From Sandaracinobacteroides sp041675905 (GTDB lineage Bacteria > Pseudomonadota > Alphaproteobacteria > Sphingomonadales > Sphingomonadaceae), in contig JBAYSX010000007.1 of assembly GCA_041675905.1 (NCBI GenBank), positions 1 through 64,000 of the forward strand: a stretch of DNA of 64,000 nucleotides. Direction: 5' to 3'. The position numbers and the translations under genes are program-made. Shown one piece after another: positions 27,029 to 35,509 of the stretch (within the stretch, counting starts at the first letter, position 1; every line of letters begins with the position of its first letter). The notes beneath the pieces are model-generated. The model was not told where the DNA came from and did not search any database. It saw only the letters and a program-made list of their open reading frames with translations.

Positions 27029-28522
27029 ATGACGGAAGTGCGGTTTGCAACGGAAGCCGGGGATGCGGCGGCGCTGGTGCTGTTCGTGGGCGCAAATGGC
27101 GTGTTGACGGCAGGCGCGAAGGCCGCCGATGCTGCCTCTGGCGGGCAGATTGGCCGCGCCATGAAAGCCGCGAACTTCGATGGCAAGGCTCGCAAGATCA
27201 TCGAAATCCTCGCACCTGCGGGATTGCAGGCCGGGCGCGTCCTGCTGGTGGGCATTGGCGAAAGCTCCAAAGCCGACGCGCGCCTGTTCGAGGATCTTGG
27301 TGGCGAAGTAGCGGCGCGGTTACGAACGCTGGCGGCATCGGTCGCCGCCGATTTCACCGGCATCGCCGATCTGGCAATCTCCACCGACGTTGCCGCTGCG
27401 CATTTCGGCCATGGCGTCGAACTGCGTTCGTGGAATTTCGACCGCTACCGCACAAAGCAAAAGGATGAGCAGAAAGCGAAGCTGACACAGGTGACACTGG
27501 TCGGAGCACGCGCGACGCCGGAATCCGAACATCTGGGCAAGATCGCCGCTGGCATCGCCTTCACCAAGGAACTGGTGTCGGAACCGGCGAATGTCATTTA
27601 TCCGGAAAGCTTCGTCGCCCGCGTGCGTGAAAAGGTCGAGCCGCTGGGCATCAAGGTCCGCGTGCTGGACGAAGCGGAAATGGCACAACTCGGCATGGGG
27701 GCGCTGCTCGGCGTCGCGCAGGGTTCCGCCCGTCCGCCGCGTATGCTGGTGTTGGAATGGAATGGCGCCGGCGGCGATACCGCGCCGGTGGCGCTGGTTG
27801 GCAAGGGCGTTACCTTCGACACCGGCGGTATTTCGATCAAGCCCGCCGCCGGGATGGAAGATATGAAGTGGGACATGGGCGGCGCAGGCCTGGTCGCAGG
27901 CGTGATGGTCGCGCTCGCCGGGCGCAAGGCGAAAACCCGCGTCGTCGGTGTTTGCGGCCTTGTCGAAAACATGCCCGATGGCAAGGCGCAGCGGCCTGGC
28001 GATGTCGTCCGATCCATGTCCGGCCAGACGGTCGAGGTCATCAACACCGACGCCGAGGGCCGGCTGGTGTTGTGTGACGCGCTGACCTTCGTGCAACGCG
28101 AATACAAACCGAAAGTGATTATCGATTTCGCGACGCTGACCGGCGCGATCATCGTCAGCCTCGCCCATGAGTATGCCGGACTGTTTACCAACAGCGACAC
28201 ACTGGCCGAACGGCTGATCGCCGCTGGTAATGCGGTGAACGACAAACTCTGGCGGCAGCCGCTGTCGGAAGTGGGCGGCCACTACGATCAGATGATCGAC
28301 AGCCCGATTGCCGATATGAAAAATGTCGGCGAACGCTGGGGCGGCTCGATCACGGCGGCGCAATTCCTGCAACGCTTCATCGAAAACGACACCCCCTGGG
28401 CGCATGTCGATATTGCCGGCACGGTCTGGCGGCCCAAGGCCGGCCCGCTGCACGACAAGGGCGCGACCGGTTACGGCATCCGGCTGGTGGACCGGCTGAT
28501 TGCCGACCATTACGAGGGCTGA
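27029..28522 (+). CDS. pepA: Leucyl aminopeptidase (M17)
   Basis: The 497-residue M17 peptidase removes N-terminal residues from peptides, using two metal ions, as a hexamer. The N-terminal macro-like domain spans about residues 1-160. The catalytic domain has VGKGVTFDTGGISIKPAAGM with the catalytic Lys and first metal ligands, and the signature NTDAEGRLVLCDAL. GAAxxGxFLxRF-like AQFLQRFIENDTPWAHVDIAG ends the domain. Some PepA proteins also bind DNA; nothing here tests that. Confidence 0.95.
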   Translation: MTEVRFATEAGDAAALVLFVGANGVLTAGAKAADAASGGQIGRAMKAANFDGKARKIIEILAPAGLQAGRVLLVGIGESSKADARLFEDLGGEVAARLRTLAASVAADFTGIADLAISTDVAAAHFGHGVELRSWNFDRYRTKQKDEQKAKLTQVTLVGARATPESEHLGKIAAGIAFTKELVSEPANVIYPESFVARVREKVEPLGIKVRVLDEAEMAQLGMGALLGVAQGSARPPRMLVLEWNGAGGDTAPVALVGKGVTFDTGGISIKPAAGMEDMKWDMGGAGLVAGVMVALAGRKAKTRVVGVCGLVENMPDGKAQRPGDVVRSMSGQTVEVINTDAEGRLVLCDALTFVQREYKPKVIIDFATLTGAIIVSLAHEYAGLFTNSDTLAERLIAAGNAVNDKLWRQPLSEVGGHYDQMIDSPIADMKNVGERWGGSITAAQFLQRFIENDTPWAHVDIAGTVWRPKAGPLHDKGATGYGIRLVDRLIADHYEG

Positions 28523-28970
28523 TCTGCTGGAAGTCGGCTTTTACCATTGCACCCGCCAGCCAGCCGCCCGCATCGCCGTGCGGCTGGCGGCCTTGGCCTA
28601 CGGCAGCGGCCAGCGCCTGTTGATCGTCGGCGCGCCCGAACGGCTGGAGGCGCTGGACACTGCCCTGTGGGTAGATGATCCGGAAAGCTTCCTGCCGCAC
28701 GCGCTGGCGGGCGGGGAGCATGACGCCGACCAGCCGATCCTGTTGTCGGAAACGCCAGATCCCGCCAACAATGCCCGGCTGCTGATGGTGCTGGAAACCG
28801 GCCTGCCAGCGGAATTCGACCGCTTCGACCGCGTGCTGAACCTGTTCGACGATGGCAGCGATGCGCATTTGCGCGCCCGGACAGACTGGAAGGCGATTGC
28901 TGATCGCGAGGGCGTGGAGCGGGTTTACTGGCAGCAATCGCCGCAGGGAAAATGGGAGCGGCAGGGATAA
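28500..28970 (+). CDS. holC: DNA polymerase III chi subunit
   Basis: The protein of up to 156 residues has the HolC layout, EVGFYHCTRQP near the start, then LLIVGAPERLEALDTALWVDDPESF and LPHALAGG. Chi links the clamp loader to single-stranded DNA-binding protein. The only standard in-frame start is TTG 28500, inside pepA. HolC homology begins only at EVGFYH, just after the pepA stop, where CTG codons at 28524 and 28527 follow GAGGG. Either TTG with 23-nt overlap or a rare CTG start is used. Confidence 0.85.
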   Translation: MPTITRADLLEVGFYHCTRQPAARIAVRLAALAYGSGQRLLIVGAPERLEALDTALWVDDPESFLPHALAGGEHDADQPILLSETPDPANNARLLMVLETGLPAEFDRFDRVLNLFDDGSDAHLRARTDWKAIADREGVERVYWQQSPQGKWERQG

Positions 28971-29125
28971 AATACGGCGCTGCGTCAGACGGTCGCCTTT
29001 GATACCCTTGCAATGCACCGCTCTCCGGGTCCAGTATAGACGCCGTTGCAGGGCCGCAAAGGACATTATCCGATGCCGGAACGGGTGGACAGCATCGAGT
29101 CGGGGCAAGTTGACAGGAGGCTGTC

Positions 29126-30553
29126 ATGTTGGGCCTGACCGCGCTGGAGCTGGCGCGCATCCAGTTTGGCTTCACCATTTCCTTCCATATTATCTTTCCC
29201 GCCATTACCATCGGCCTCGCCAGCTATCTTGCGGTGCTGGAAGGGCTTTGGCTGTGGAAAAAACAGCCGGTTTACCGCGATCTTTATCAATATTGGCTGA
29301 AGATTTTCGCCGTCGCCTTTGCGATGGGTGTGGTGTCCGGGCTGGTGATGGCCTATCAATTCGGCACCAACTGGAGCTATTTTTCGGCGTTCGCCGGCTC
29401 TGTTACCGGCCCCTTGCTGACCTATGAAGTATTAACAGCCTTTTTCCTCGAGGCCGGTTTTCTGGGCGTGATGCTGTTCGGCTGGAACCGCGTTGGCCCG
29501 GGCCTGCATTTCCTCTCCACTATCATGGTGGCGCTGGGAACGCTGATTTCCGCCACCTGGATTCTTGCGTCCAACAGCTGGATGCATACCCCGCAAGGTT
29601 TTGAAATCGTGGATGGTGTCGTCATCCCGGTCGACTGGCTGGCGGTGATTTTCAACCCGTCCTTCCCCTCTCGCCTCGTGCATATGGCGATTGCCGCATT
29701 CCTCGCCACGGCGCTGTTCGTGGGTGCCGCCGGTGCGTGGCATTTGCTGCGCGGACGAAACAACGACCGCGTCCGCACCATGTTGTCAATGGCGATGTGG
29801 ATGCTGATCCTCGTTACGCCGATCCAGGTGGCGGTCGGCGATCTGCACGGCCTTAACACGCTGAAATATCAGCCGGCGAAGATCGCCGCGATGGAAGGCC
29901 ATTGGGAAAATGTTCCGGGCGAGGGCGTGCCGCTGATTCTGATCGGCTGGCCGGACATGGAAGCGGAGATGACGCGTTACCAGATCGCCATTCCCGAACT
30001 CGGCAGCCTGATCCTGACCCACAGCCGCACAGGGCAATTCCCCGGCCTGAAGGAATTTGCCCCCGAAGACCGGCCCAATTCCACCATTGTCTTCTGGACG
30101 TTTCGCATCATGGTCGGGCTTGGTGTGCTGATGCTGCTGCTCGGCATCTGGGCGCTGGCGCTGCGCCGTGGCGGCAGGATGTATCGCAACCGCGCCTTTC
30201 TGAATGCGACGGTGTGGATGGGACCGGCAGGCCTGGTGGCCATTCTCGCGGGCTGGTACACGACGGAAATCGGCCGGCAACCGTGGATCATCCAGGACAT
30301 CATGCGGACCGCCGATGCGGTATCGCCGCACTCCACCCTGACGATGAGCGCGACGCTGATCGCCTTCATCGTCGCCTATTTCTTCATTTTCGGCATTGGC
30401 ACCCGCTATATGCTGCGGCTGGTGGGCCGGAGCCCGACCCCCGACGATATGGGAAGCAAGGCCGAACCCGGTCAGGCGCATCGCCCGGCGCGACCGCTTT
30501 CTGCCGCACCGGACAGGGTTGGCACTAGCAGGGAGGACCGCGATGGGCGTTGA
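29126..30553 (+). CDS. cydA: Cytochrome bd-type quinol oxidase subunit I (CioA/CydA)
   Basis: The 475-residue membrane protein starts at ATG 29126 after AGGAGG. It holds the heme b/d ligands: His in FTISFHIIFPA, the Glu pair in LLTYEVLTAFFLEAGF, and RLVHMAIAAF. GDLHGLNTLKYQPAKIAAME is the quinol-loop start and GWYTTEIGRQPW is present. The quinol loop is short, which places it with cyanide-insensitive CIO-type oxidases. It uses quinol to reduce O2 at the inner membrane. The C-terminal tail overlaps cydB by 11 nt. Confidence 0.94.
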   Translation: MLGLTALELARIQFGFTISFHIIFPAITIGLASYLAVLEGLWLWKKQPVYRDLYQYWLKIFAVAFAMGVVSGLVMAYQFGTNWSYFSAFAGSVTGPLLTYEVLTAFFLEAGFLGVMLFGWNRVGPGLHFLSTIMVALGTLISATWILASNSWMHTPQGFEIVDGVVIPVDWLAVIFNPSFPSRLVHMAIAAFLATALFVGAAGAWHLLRGRNNDRVRTMLSMAMWMLILVTPIQVAVGDLHGLNTLKYQPAKIAAMEGHWENVPGEGVPLILIGWPDMEAEMTRYQIAIPELGSLILTHSRTGQFPGLKEFAPEDRPNSTIVFWTFRIMVGLGVLMLLLGIWALALRRGGRMYRNRAFLNATVWMGPAGLVAILAGWYTTEIGRQPWIIQDIMRTADAVSPHSTLTMSATLIAFIVAYFFIFGIGTRYMLRLVGRSPTPDDMGSKAEPGQAHRPARPLSAAPDRVGTSREDRDGR

Positions 30554-31550
30554 TCTGCCGGTTGTCTGGGCGGTTATCATCGCCTTCGGGTTGATGATGT
30601 ATGTCATCATGGACGGCTTCGACCTGGGGATTGGCATATTATTCCCTTTCGTGCCGGACCGCGCCGACCGCGATGTGATGGTCAATACCGTGGCCCCGGT
30701 GTGGGATGGCAATGAAACCTGGCTGGTGCTCGGCGGCGCCGGGCTGATGGCGGCCTTTCCGCTCGCCTATTCCGTCATTCTTACAGCGCTTTACCTGCCG
30801 CTGGCGGCCATGTTGATCGGGCTGATCCTGCGCGGCGTATCATTCGAGTTCCGCTTCAAGGCGGACGAAGCCCACAAGCCTTTCTGGGACAGGGCTTTCA
30901 TGTGGGGCTCCTACGTCACCACCTTTTTTCAGGGCGTGGCGCTCGGCGCATTCCTCAATGGCTTTGCAACCGATGGCCGCACCTTTGTTGGCGGCCCGCT
31001 CGACTGGATCACGCCATTCAGCCTCTTCACCGGTCTTGGCCTGCTCGTCGCCTATGCGTTGCTCGGCGCCACCTGGCTCATCATCAAGACGGAGAAGGAT
31101 TTGCGCCAGCGCATGATCTCTCTGGCGAAGCCGATAACGCTGGTGTTGCTGGCGGTAATCGGCGTCGTCAGCATCTGGACGCCGCTGGCGCACCCCGATG
31201 TAGCTGAACGCTGGTTTACCTTCCCCAATCTGCTGTTTTTCTCGCCGGTGCCGATCCTCGTTTTGCTGACGACAGCGGCAATCGTTCGGGCGCTGGGCCG
31301 TGATCCGCATGTCGCGCCTTTCATGCTGACGCTGTTCCTGCTGTTTCTCGGCTATACCGGGCTTGGCATCAGCATGTGGCCGAATATCATCCCGCCGGAC
31401 ATCAGCATCCGGGAAGCTGCCGGCCCGCCGCAAAGCCTCGGCTTCACATTGATCGGCGCGTTGCTGATTATCCCGATGATCCTCGGGTATACCGCCTGGT
31501 CCTATTATGTGTTCCGCGGCAAGGTGAAGGCGGGTGAAGGCTATCATTGA
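30543..31550 (+). CDS. cydB: Cytochrome bd-type quinol oxidase subunit II (CioB/CydB)
   Basis: From ATG 30543 (GGGAGG nearby) the protein has 335 residues and about eight membrane helices. Typical blocks are VDLPVVWAVIIAFGLMMYVI, MDGFDLGIGILFPF, APVWDGNETWLVLGGAGL and FQGVALGAFLNGF. It forms the heterodimer with subunit I. A DUF2474 gene starts 1 nt after its stop, as in other CIO operons. Confidence 0.94.
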   Translation: MGVDLPVVWAVIIAFGLMMYVIMDGFDLGIGILFPFVPDRADRDVMVNTVAPVWDGNETWLVLGGAGLMAAFPLAYSVILTALYLPLAAMLIGLILRGVSFEFRFKADEAHKPFWDRAFMWGSYVTTFFQGVALGAFLNGFATDGRTFVGGPLDWITPFSLFTGLGLLVAYALLGATWLIIKTEKDLRQRMISLAKPITLVLLAVIGVVSIWTPLAHPDVAERWFTFPNLLFFSPVPILVLLTTAAIVRALGRDPHVAPFMLTLFLLFLGYTGLGISMWPNIIPPDISIREAAGPPQSLGFTLIGALLIIPMILGYTAWSYYVFRGKVKAGEGYH

Positions 31551-31551
31551 T

Positions 31552-31716
31552 ATGCATGCCCCGCCCGGCCCCCGCCCCGGCTCCAACGGCGCGCCCAAAT
31601 CCTGGTGGCGGCGGATCGGCTGGCTGGTGCTGATCTGGTCGGCCAGCGTCGCGACGCTGGCGATTGTGGCCGGTATCCTGCGCCTGCTGATGAATGCGGC
31701 GGGACTGACCTCCTGA
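31552..31716 (+). CDS. DUF2474 small membrane peptide of CIO operon
   Basis: The 54-residue peptide has a Pro-rich N-terminus and one membrane helix (WWRRIGWLVLIWSASVATLA). This matches DUF2474 peptides, which follow cydAB/cioAB genes and may, like CydX, stabilise the oxidase. A GTG at 31534 is an alternative start inside cydB. Confidence 0.82.
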   Translation: MHAPPGPRPGSNGAPKSWWRRIGWLVLIWSASVATLAIVAGILRLLMNAAGLTS

Positions 31717-31748
31717 AGGTTCCCTTTCTGTTCTAAATCTATTACCAG

Positions 31749-32831
31749 ATGGCCATGCAGGGCCACCGGCGGATTCTCCATGTGGATATGGATGCGTTTT
31801 TCGCCGCCATCGAACAGCGCGACGATCCGGCCCTGCGCGGGCAGCCCGTGGCGGTGGGCCGGGCGAATGCGCGTGGCGTGGTGGCTGCCGCCAGCTATGA
31901 AGCCCGGAAATTCGGCGTGCGGTCCGCGATGCCCTCGGCCACGGCGCTGCGTAAATGCCCGGAACTGATCTTCGTGCCGCCGCGTTTCGAGGTTTACCGC
32001 GCCGTATCCGGGCAAATCCGCGCGATCTTCCTGGAATATACGCCGCTGGTGGAGCCACTGTCGCTCGACGAGGCCTATCTGGACGTGACCGCCAATCTGC
32101 GCAGGCTGCCGTCGGCCACCGCCACCGCCCGCGAAATCCGCCAGCGTATCTTCGAGACGACCGGACTCACCGCGTCCGCCGGCATTTCCTATAACAAATT
32201 GCTGGCCAAGCTGGCGTCGGATCGCAACAAGCCGAACGGCCAATATGTGGTGACACCGGCGCATGGGCCGGAGTTTGTCACCGGTCTGGAAGTCGGTCGT
32301 TTCCATGGCATCGGCCCAAAGACCGCCGCCAAAATGCAGGCGATGGGTATTTTGACCGGCGCTGACCTGAAAGCGCTCAGCCTTGCGGAACTGCAGGCGC
32401 GCTTCGGCAAGGCCGGCGCATGGTATCATGCCATCGCGCGTGGGCAGGATGATCGCCCCGTCATGCCGGACCGTCCACGCAAATCGGCGGGTGCGGAAAC
32501 CACCTTCGCCCATGATCTCATCGACCGCGCCGCGATCGAGGCAGCAGTGTGCGAGCAGGCCGATGCGGCGTGGCGGCGCTGCGACCGCCACGCCGCTTAC
32601 GGACGCACGGTGACGGTGAAAATCCGCTTCAGCGATTTTCGCATTATCACCCGCAGCCGGACGCTGGGTGCGCCTGTCACCGACCGGGAAGCGTTGCGGC
32701 ACATGGCGGTGGCGCTCGTCCATAGCATCTTTCCGCCACCTGCCGGCATCCGGCTGCTGGGCGTCAGCGTCTCGGGCTTCGATTCCCCGCGCGATTTCAG
32801 CCCGAAGCAGTTGCACCTGCAACTAAGATGA
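31749..32831 (+). CDS. dinB: DNA polymerase IV (Y-family)
   Basis: The 360-residue translesion polymerase has the catalytic acidic motifs HVDMDAFFAAIEQRD and PLSLDEAYLDVT. SAGISYNKLLAKLASDRNKP, the HhH segment FHGIGPKTAAKM and a little-finger domain follow. The C-terminus QLHLQL fits a beta-clamp-binding peptide. No clear LexA box was found just upstream, so SOS control cannot be claimed. Confidence 0.95.
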   Translation: MAMQGHRRILHVDMDAFFAAIEQRDDPALRGQPVAVGRANARGVVAAASYEARKFGVRSAMPSATALRKCPELIFVPPRFEVYRAVSGQIRAIFLEYTPLVEPLSLDEAYLDVTANLRRLPSATATAREIRQRIFETTGLTASAGISYNKLLAKLASDRNKPNGQYVVTPAHGPEFVTGLEVGRFHGIGPKTAAKMQAMGILTGADLKALSLAELQARFGKAGAWYHAIARGQDDRPVMPDRPRKSAGAETTFAHDLIDRAAIEAAVCEQADAAWRRCDRHAAYGRTVTVKIRFSDFRIITRSRTLGAPVTDREALRHMAVALVHSIFPPPAGIRLLGVSVSGFDSPRDFSPKQLHLQLR

Positions 32832-32884
32832 AGCGTACTATATCGCGCACATGCGGTTGACCCATCGCACCAGCAAGCCTATGG

Positions 32885-33085
32885 CCCCCTCCGCGACAGG
32901 TTCCCCGCACGGGGATGAAAACGGGAACGGGAGGAATACCCGGCTGCCCCTGCAACTGTGAGCGGCGAGTCACCGCGCCCGATGCCATTGGGATCCTTCC
33001 CGAGAAGGCGGCGCGTTTTGGCGATGACCCGCAAAGCCAGGAGACCTGCCTGTCGCGGTCGTCCTTCGCGCGGACAGGGTGTGCC
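32885..33085 (+). ncRNA. Cobalamin (B12) riboswitch
   Basis: The leader of the btuB-like gene has the AdoCbl-riboswitch elements: a 5' hairpin around GGTTCCCCGCACGGGGATGAAAACGGGAACG, cut here to GGTTCCCCGCACGGGG, then CCTGCAACTGTGAGCGG, and the B12 box GCCAGGAGACCTGCC at 33036-33050. Ligand binding should lower expression of the receptor when B12 is plentiful. The 359 bp between dinB and btuB are otherwise non-coding. The exact ends are approximate. Confidence 0.93.
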
Positions 33086-33190
33086 GGGCGGACGGGGGTG
33101 AACCCGCGAGACGACAGGTGTGGACCGCGTGGGGCGCGAACGGTGAGCCGTTTCGCGCGCAGGCGGCCCTGTGTCATAGGGTGTAAGTTA

Positions 33191-35113
33191 ATGAAAAAAG
33201 CTGTGTTTCTCTCTCTGCTGGCGGTGCCGGCGGCGCATACGGCGGCACATGCCGATCAGATCCCGCAGACGGTCATCGTTTCGACCCGCGCGATCACGCC
33301 GGCCATCGAATCGCCGGCGTCCATTACGGTACTGGACAAGGTGGCCATCGACCGCGCCCAGGATATCGGCATCGCCGACCTGCTGCTGCGCACACCCGGC
33401 GTTACCCTGTCGCGCACGGGGGGATATGGCTCGGCCACATCCCTGCGGATACGCGGCGCGGAAACGGACCATACGGTGGTCGTGATTGACGGCGTGCGGC
33501 TGAACGACCCGGCATCGACTGGCGGCGGCTATAATTTCGGCAATTTGCTGGTGGGCGATACGGCGCGCATCGAGGTGATGCGCGGACCGCAATCCATTTT
33601 ATGGGGCAGCCAGGCGATTGGCGGCGTCGTCAATATCGTCAGCGCCGCCCCCGAAAAGGCGCTGGAAGGCAGTTTTGATATCGAAGGCGGTTCGCGCGAA
33701 ACGATTAACGCGCGAGCCGCTCTTGGCGGCATTACCGGACCCGTAAGCTGGCGCGTCGGCGCCCAGTCCTTCACCACCATTGGTGTTTCCGCCCTGACGC
33801 CGGAGTTCGGCGGCGGCGAACGCGACGGTTACACCAACCGCAACGTCAACGGCCGGCTGGAAATCGCCCTGGCCGATGGCCTGTCGGCGGATTTTCGTGG
33901 CTATTATGCCCATACAGACGTCGATACCGACGGCTGGGCCGGTGATTCGGCGGAATATGCGATCAGCCGTGAATTCGTCGGCTATGCCGGGCTGAATCTG
34001 GTGCTGCTGGATGGCCGTTTCCGCAACCGTCTCGGCTATGGCTATACGGATATCAGCCGCGATCAACATGATCCCACCCGCGAGCGCACTACTACCTTCG
34101 ATTCCACCGGAACGAACAAGCGGCTGGAATATCATGGCAGCTTCACCCTTGCCGAAGGCTGGAACCTGCTGTTTGGCGTGGAAAATGAACGCTCGCGCTT
34201 CCGCAGCGTCGCACCTTCCGCATCGCTGACGATTCCCCTGCCGGAACCGCAGCGCGGCAAGGCGGAGATCACCAGCTTCTACGGCCAGGCCAGCCTTCAA
34301 CCCGTGGCCAATCTGACGCTGACCGGCGGCATCCGCCACGATGATCATAACCGGTTCGGCGGCAAGACGCTGTTCTCCGCCGGCGCGATCTGGGCCTTGC
34401 CCACCGGCACTGTGCTGCGCGCCAGCTACGGCGAGGGCTTCAAGGCCCCCAGCCTCTATCAGCTGTTCTCCGAATATGGGAATATGGGGCTTGCGCCCGA
34501 ACAGGCCGAGGGCTGGGAAGCCGGCGTCGAACAGCGATTCGCGGATGGCAAGGTCCTGCTCGGTGCAACCTGGTTCGAACGGACAACGAAAGACCAGATC
34601 ATCTACGCCAGCTGTATGCCCGGCACGACCGATCAGCTATGCACGCTGCCCGGCACGACGAGGCCGCGCTGGGGCTATTACGCCAATGCCGCGCGCACGA
34701 AAGCGCATGGCATCGAACTGTCCGGCACAGCGGAATTGCTGGACGGTCTGCTGATCGAAGGCAATTATACCTGGAACATGGCGGAAGATCGTTCACCCGG
34801 AGCCGATATTTTCGGCAACTGGCTGCAACGCCGCCCGCGCCATACCGCCAACGGCTCGATCAGCTACGCCTGGCCCTTCGGCCTGACCACGGGCGCGGCC
34901 ATACGCCGGTCTGGCCCTAGCTATGAGGATGCGGCGAACAACCAGCGGCTGGATGGCTATACGCTGGTCGATCTGCGCGCCGAATATACGCTGGCGCCAC
35001 AACTGCGGCTGTTCGCCCGCGCCGAAAATCTGTTCAACAAGGATTATATGACCGTTTACCGCTACGGCACCCTGGGCCGCAGCATTCATGCGGGTGTGCG
35101 AGGGCGCTTCTGA
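33191..35113 (+). CDS. btuB: TonB-dependent vitamin B12 receptor (BtuB-like)
   Basis: ATG 33191, after the riboswitch, gives 640 residues; the open frame continues upstream through the riboswitch and is not coding there. The N-terminal signal peptide is MKKAVFLSLLAVPAAHTAAHA. The TonB box region QTVIVSTRA and the plug follow, with ADLLLRTPGVTLSR, VVVIDGVRLNDPAS and IEVMRGPQSILWGSQAIGGV. The C-terminus ends in aromatic Phe as in barrel proteins. Cobalamin as ligand is inferred from the riboswitch. DUF1636 overlaps its stop (TGATG). Confidence 0.93.
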   Translation: MKKAVFLSLLAVPAAHTAAHADQIPQTVIVSTRAITPAIESPASITVLDKVAIDRAQDIGIADLLLRTPGVTLSRTGGYGSATSLRIRGAETDHTVVVIDGVRLNDPASTGGGYNFGNLLVGDTARIEVMRGPQSILWGSQAIGGVVNIVSAAPEKALEGSFDIEGGSRETINARAALGGITGPVSWRVGAQSFTTIGVSALTPEFGGGERDGYTNRNVNGRLEIALADGLSADFRGYYAHTDVDTDGWAGDSAEYAISREFVGYAGLNLVLLDGRFRNRLGYGYTDISRDQHDPTRERTTTFDSTGTNKRLEYHGSFTLAEGWNLLFGVENERSRFRSVAPSASLTIPLPEPQRGKAEITSFYGQASLQPVANLTLTGGIRHDDHNRFGGKTLFSAGAIWALPTGTVLRASYGEGFKAPSLYQLFSEYGNMGLAPEQAEGWEAGVEQRFADGKVLLGATWFERTTKDQIIYASCMPGTTDQLCTLPGTTRPRWGYYANAARTKAHGIELSGTAELLDGLLIEGNYTWNMAEDRSPGADIFGNWLQRRPRHTANGSISYAWPFGLTTGAAIRRSGPSYEDAANNQRLDGYTLVDLRAEYTLAPQLRLFARAENLFNKDYMTVYRYGTLGRSIHAGVRGRF

Positions 35114-35505
35114 TGCTGGTGCGCGCGGCGGACGGGCCGGCGATTGTCGCCTGCAACACGTGCCGCCGCGCGCGCGACACCGCCAGAAGCGGGGCGCAAC
35201 TCGTCGCGGCCTTGCGCGCCGTGCAGGCTTCTGACCCACGTTATGCTGCTGTTACCGTTCAGGAAATGTCCTGCCTATTCGCCTGCGGGGATGCCTGCAC
35301 ACTGCATCTGCGCGCCCCTGGCAAGATCGGCTATGTGCTCGGGCGGTTTACCGCCGACGAGGATTCCGCCCGCGCCATCCTGGATTATGCCGTGCATTAT
35401 GCCGCCAGCGCAGATGGCGAAGTGCCGTTTGCGCTATGGCCCGAAGGGGTGAAGGGCCATTTTCTCACGCGCATGCCGCCGCCGGGTTTTCTCGTCGCAG
35501 ACTGA
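35113..35505 (+). CDS. DUF1636 metal-binding-like protein
   Basis: The 130-residue protein overlaps the btuB stop (TGATG), so it is coupled to it. It has a CNTC pair near the N-terminus and CLFACGDACTLHLR in the middle, a thioredoxin-like [2Fe-2S] ferredoxin style cysteine set. DUF1636 genes often sit next to B12 uptake or synthesis genes, which suggests a role in cobalamin handling; no activity is established. Confidence 0.85.
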   Translation: MLVRAADGPAIVACNTCRRARDTARSGAQLVAALRAVQASDPRYAAVTVQEMSCLFACGDACTLHLRAPGKIGYVLGRFTADEDSARAILDYAVHYAASADGEVPFALWPEGVKGHFLTRMPPPGFLVAD

Positions 35506-35509
35506 GGCC

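Noticed and set aside
28990..29110. FNR-type site before cydA
   Set aside because: TTGAT is present, but the second half-site ATCAA is missing.
30840..32822. 660-codon open frame antisense to cydB and dinB
   Set aside because: It spans two confident genes and their gap on the opposite strand, with low-complexity composition and no motifs.
32915..33190. N-terminal extension of btuB
   Set aside because: This part is the B12 riboswitch; the signal peptide starts at 33191.
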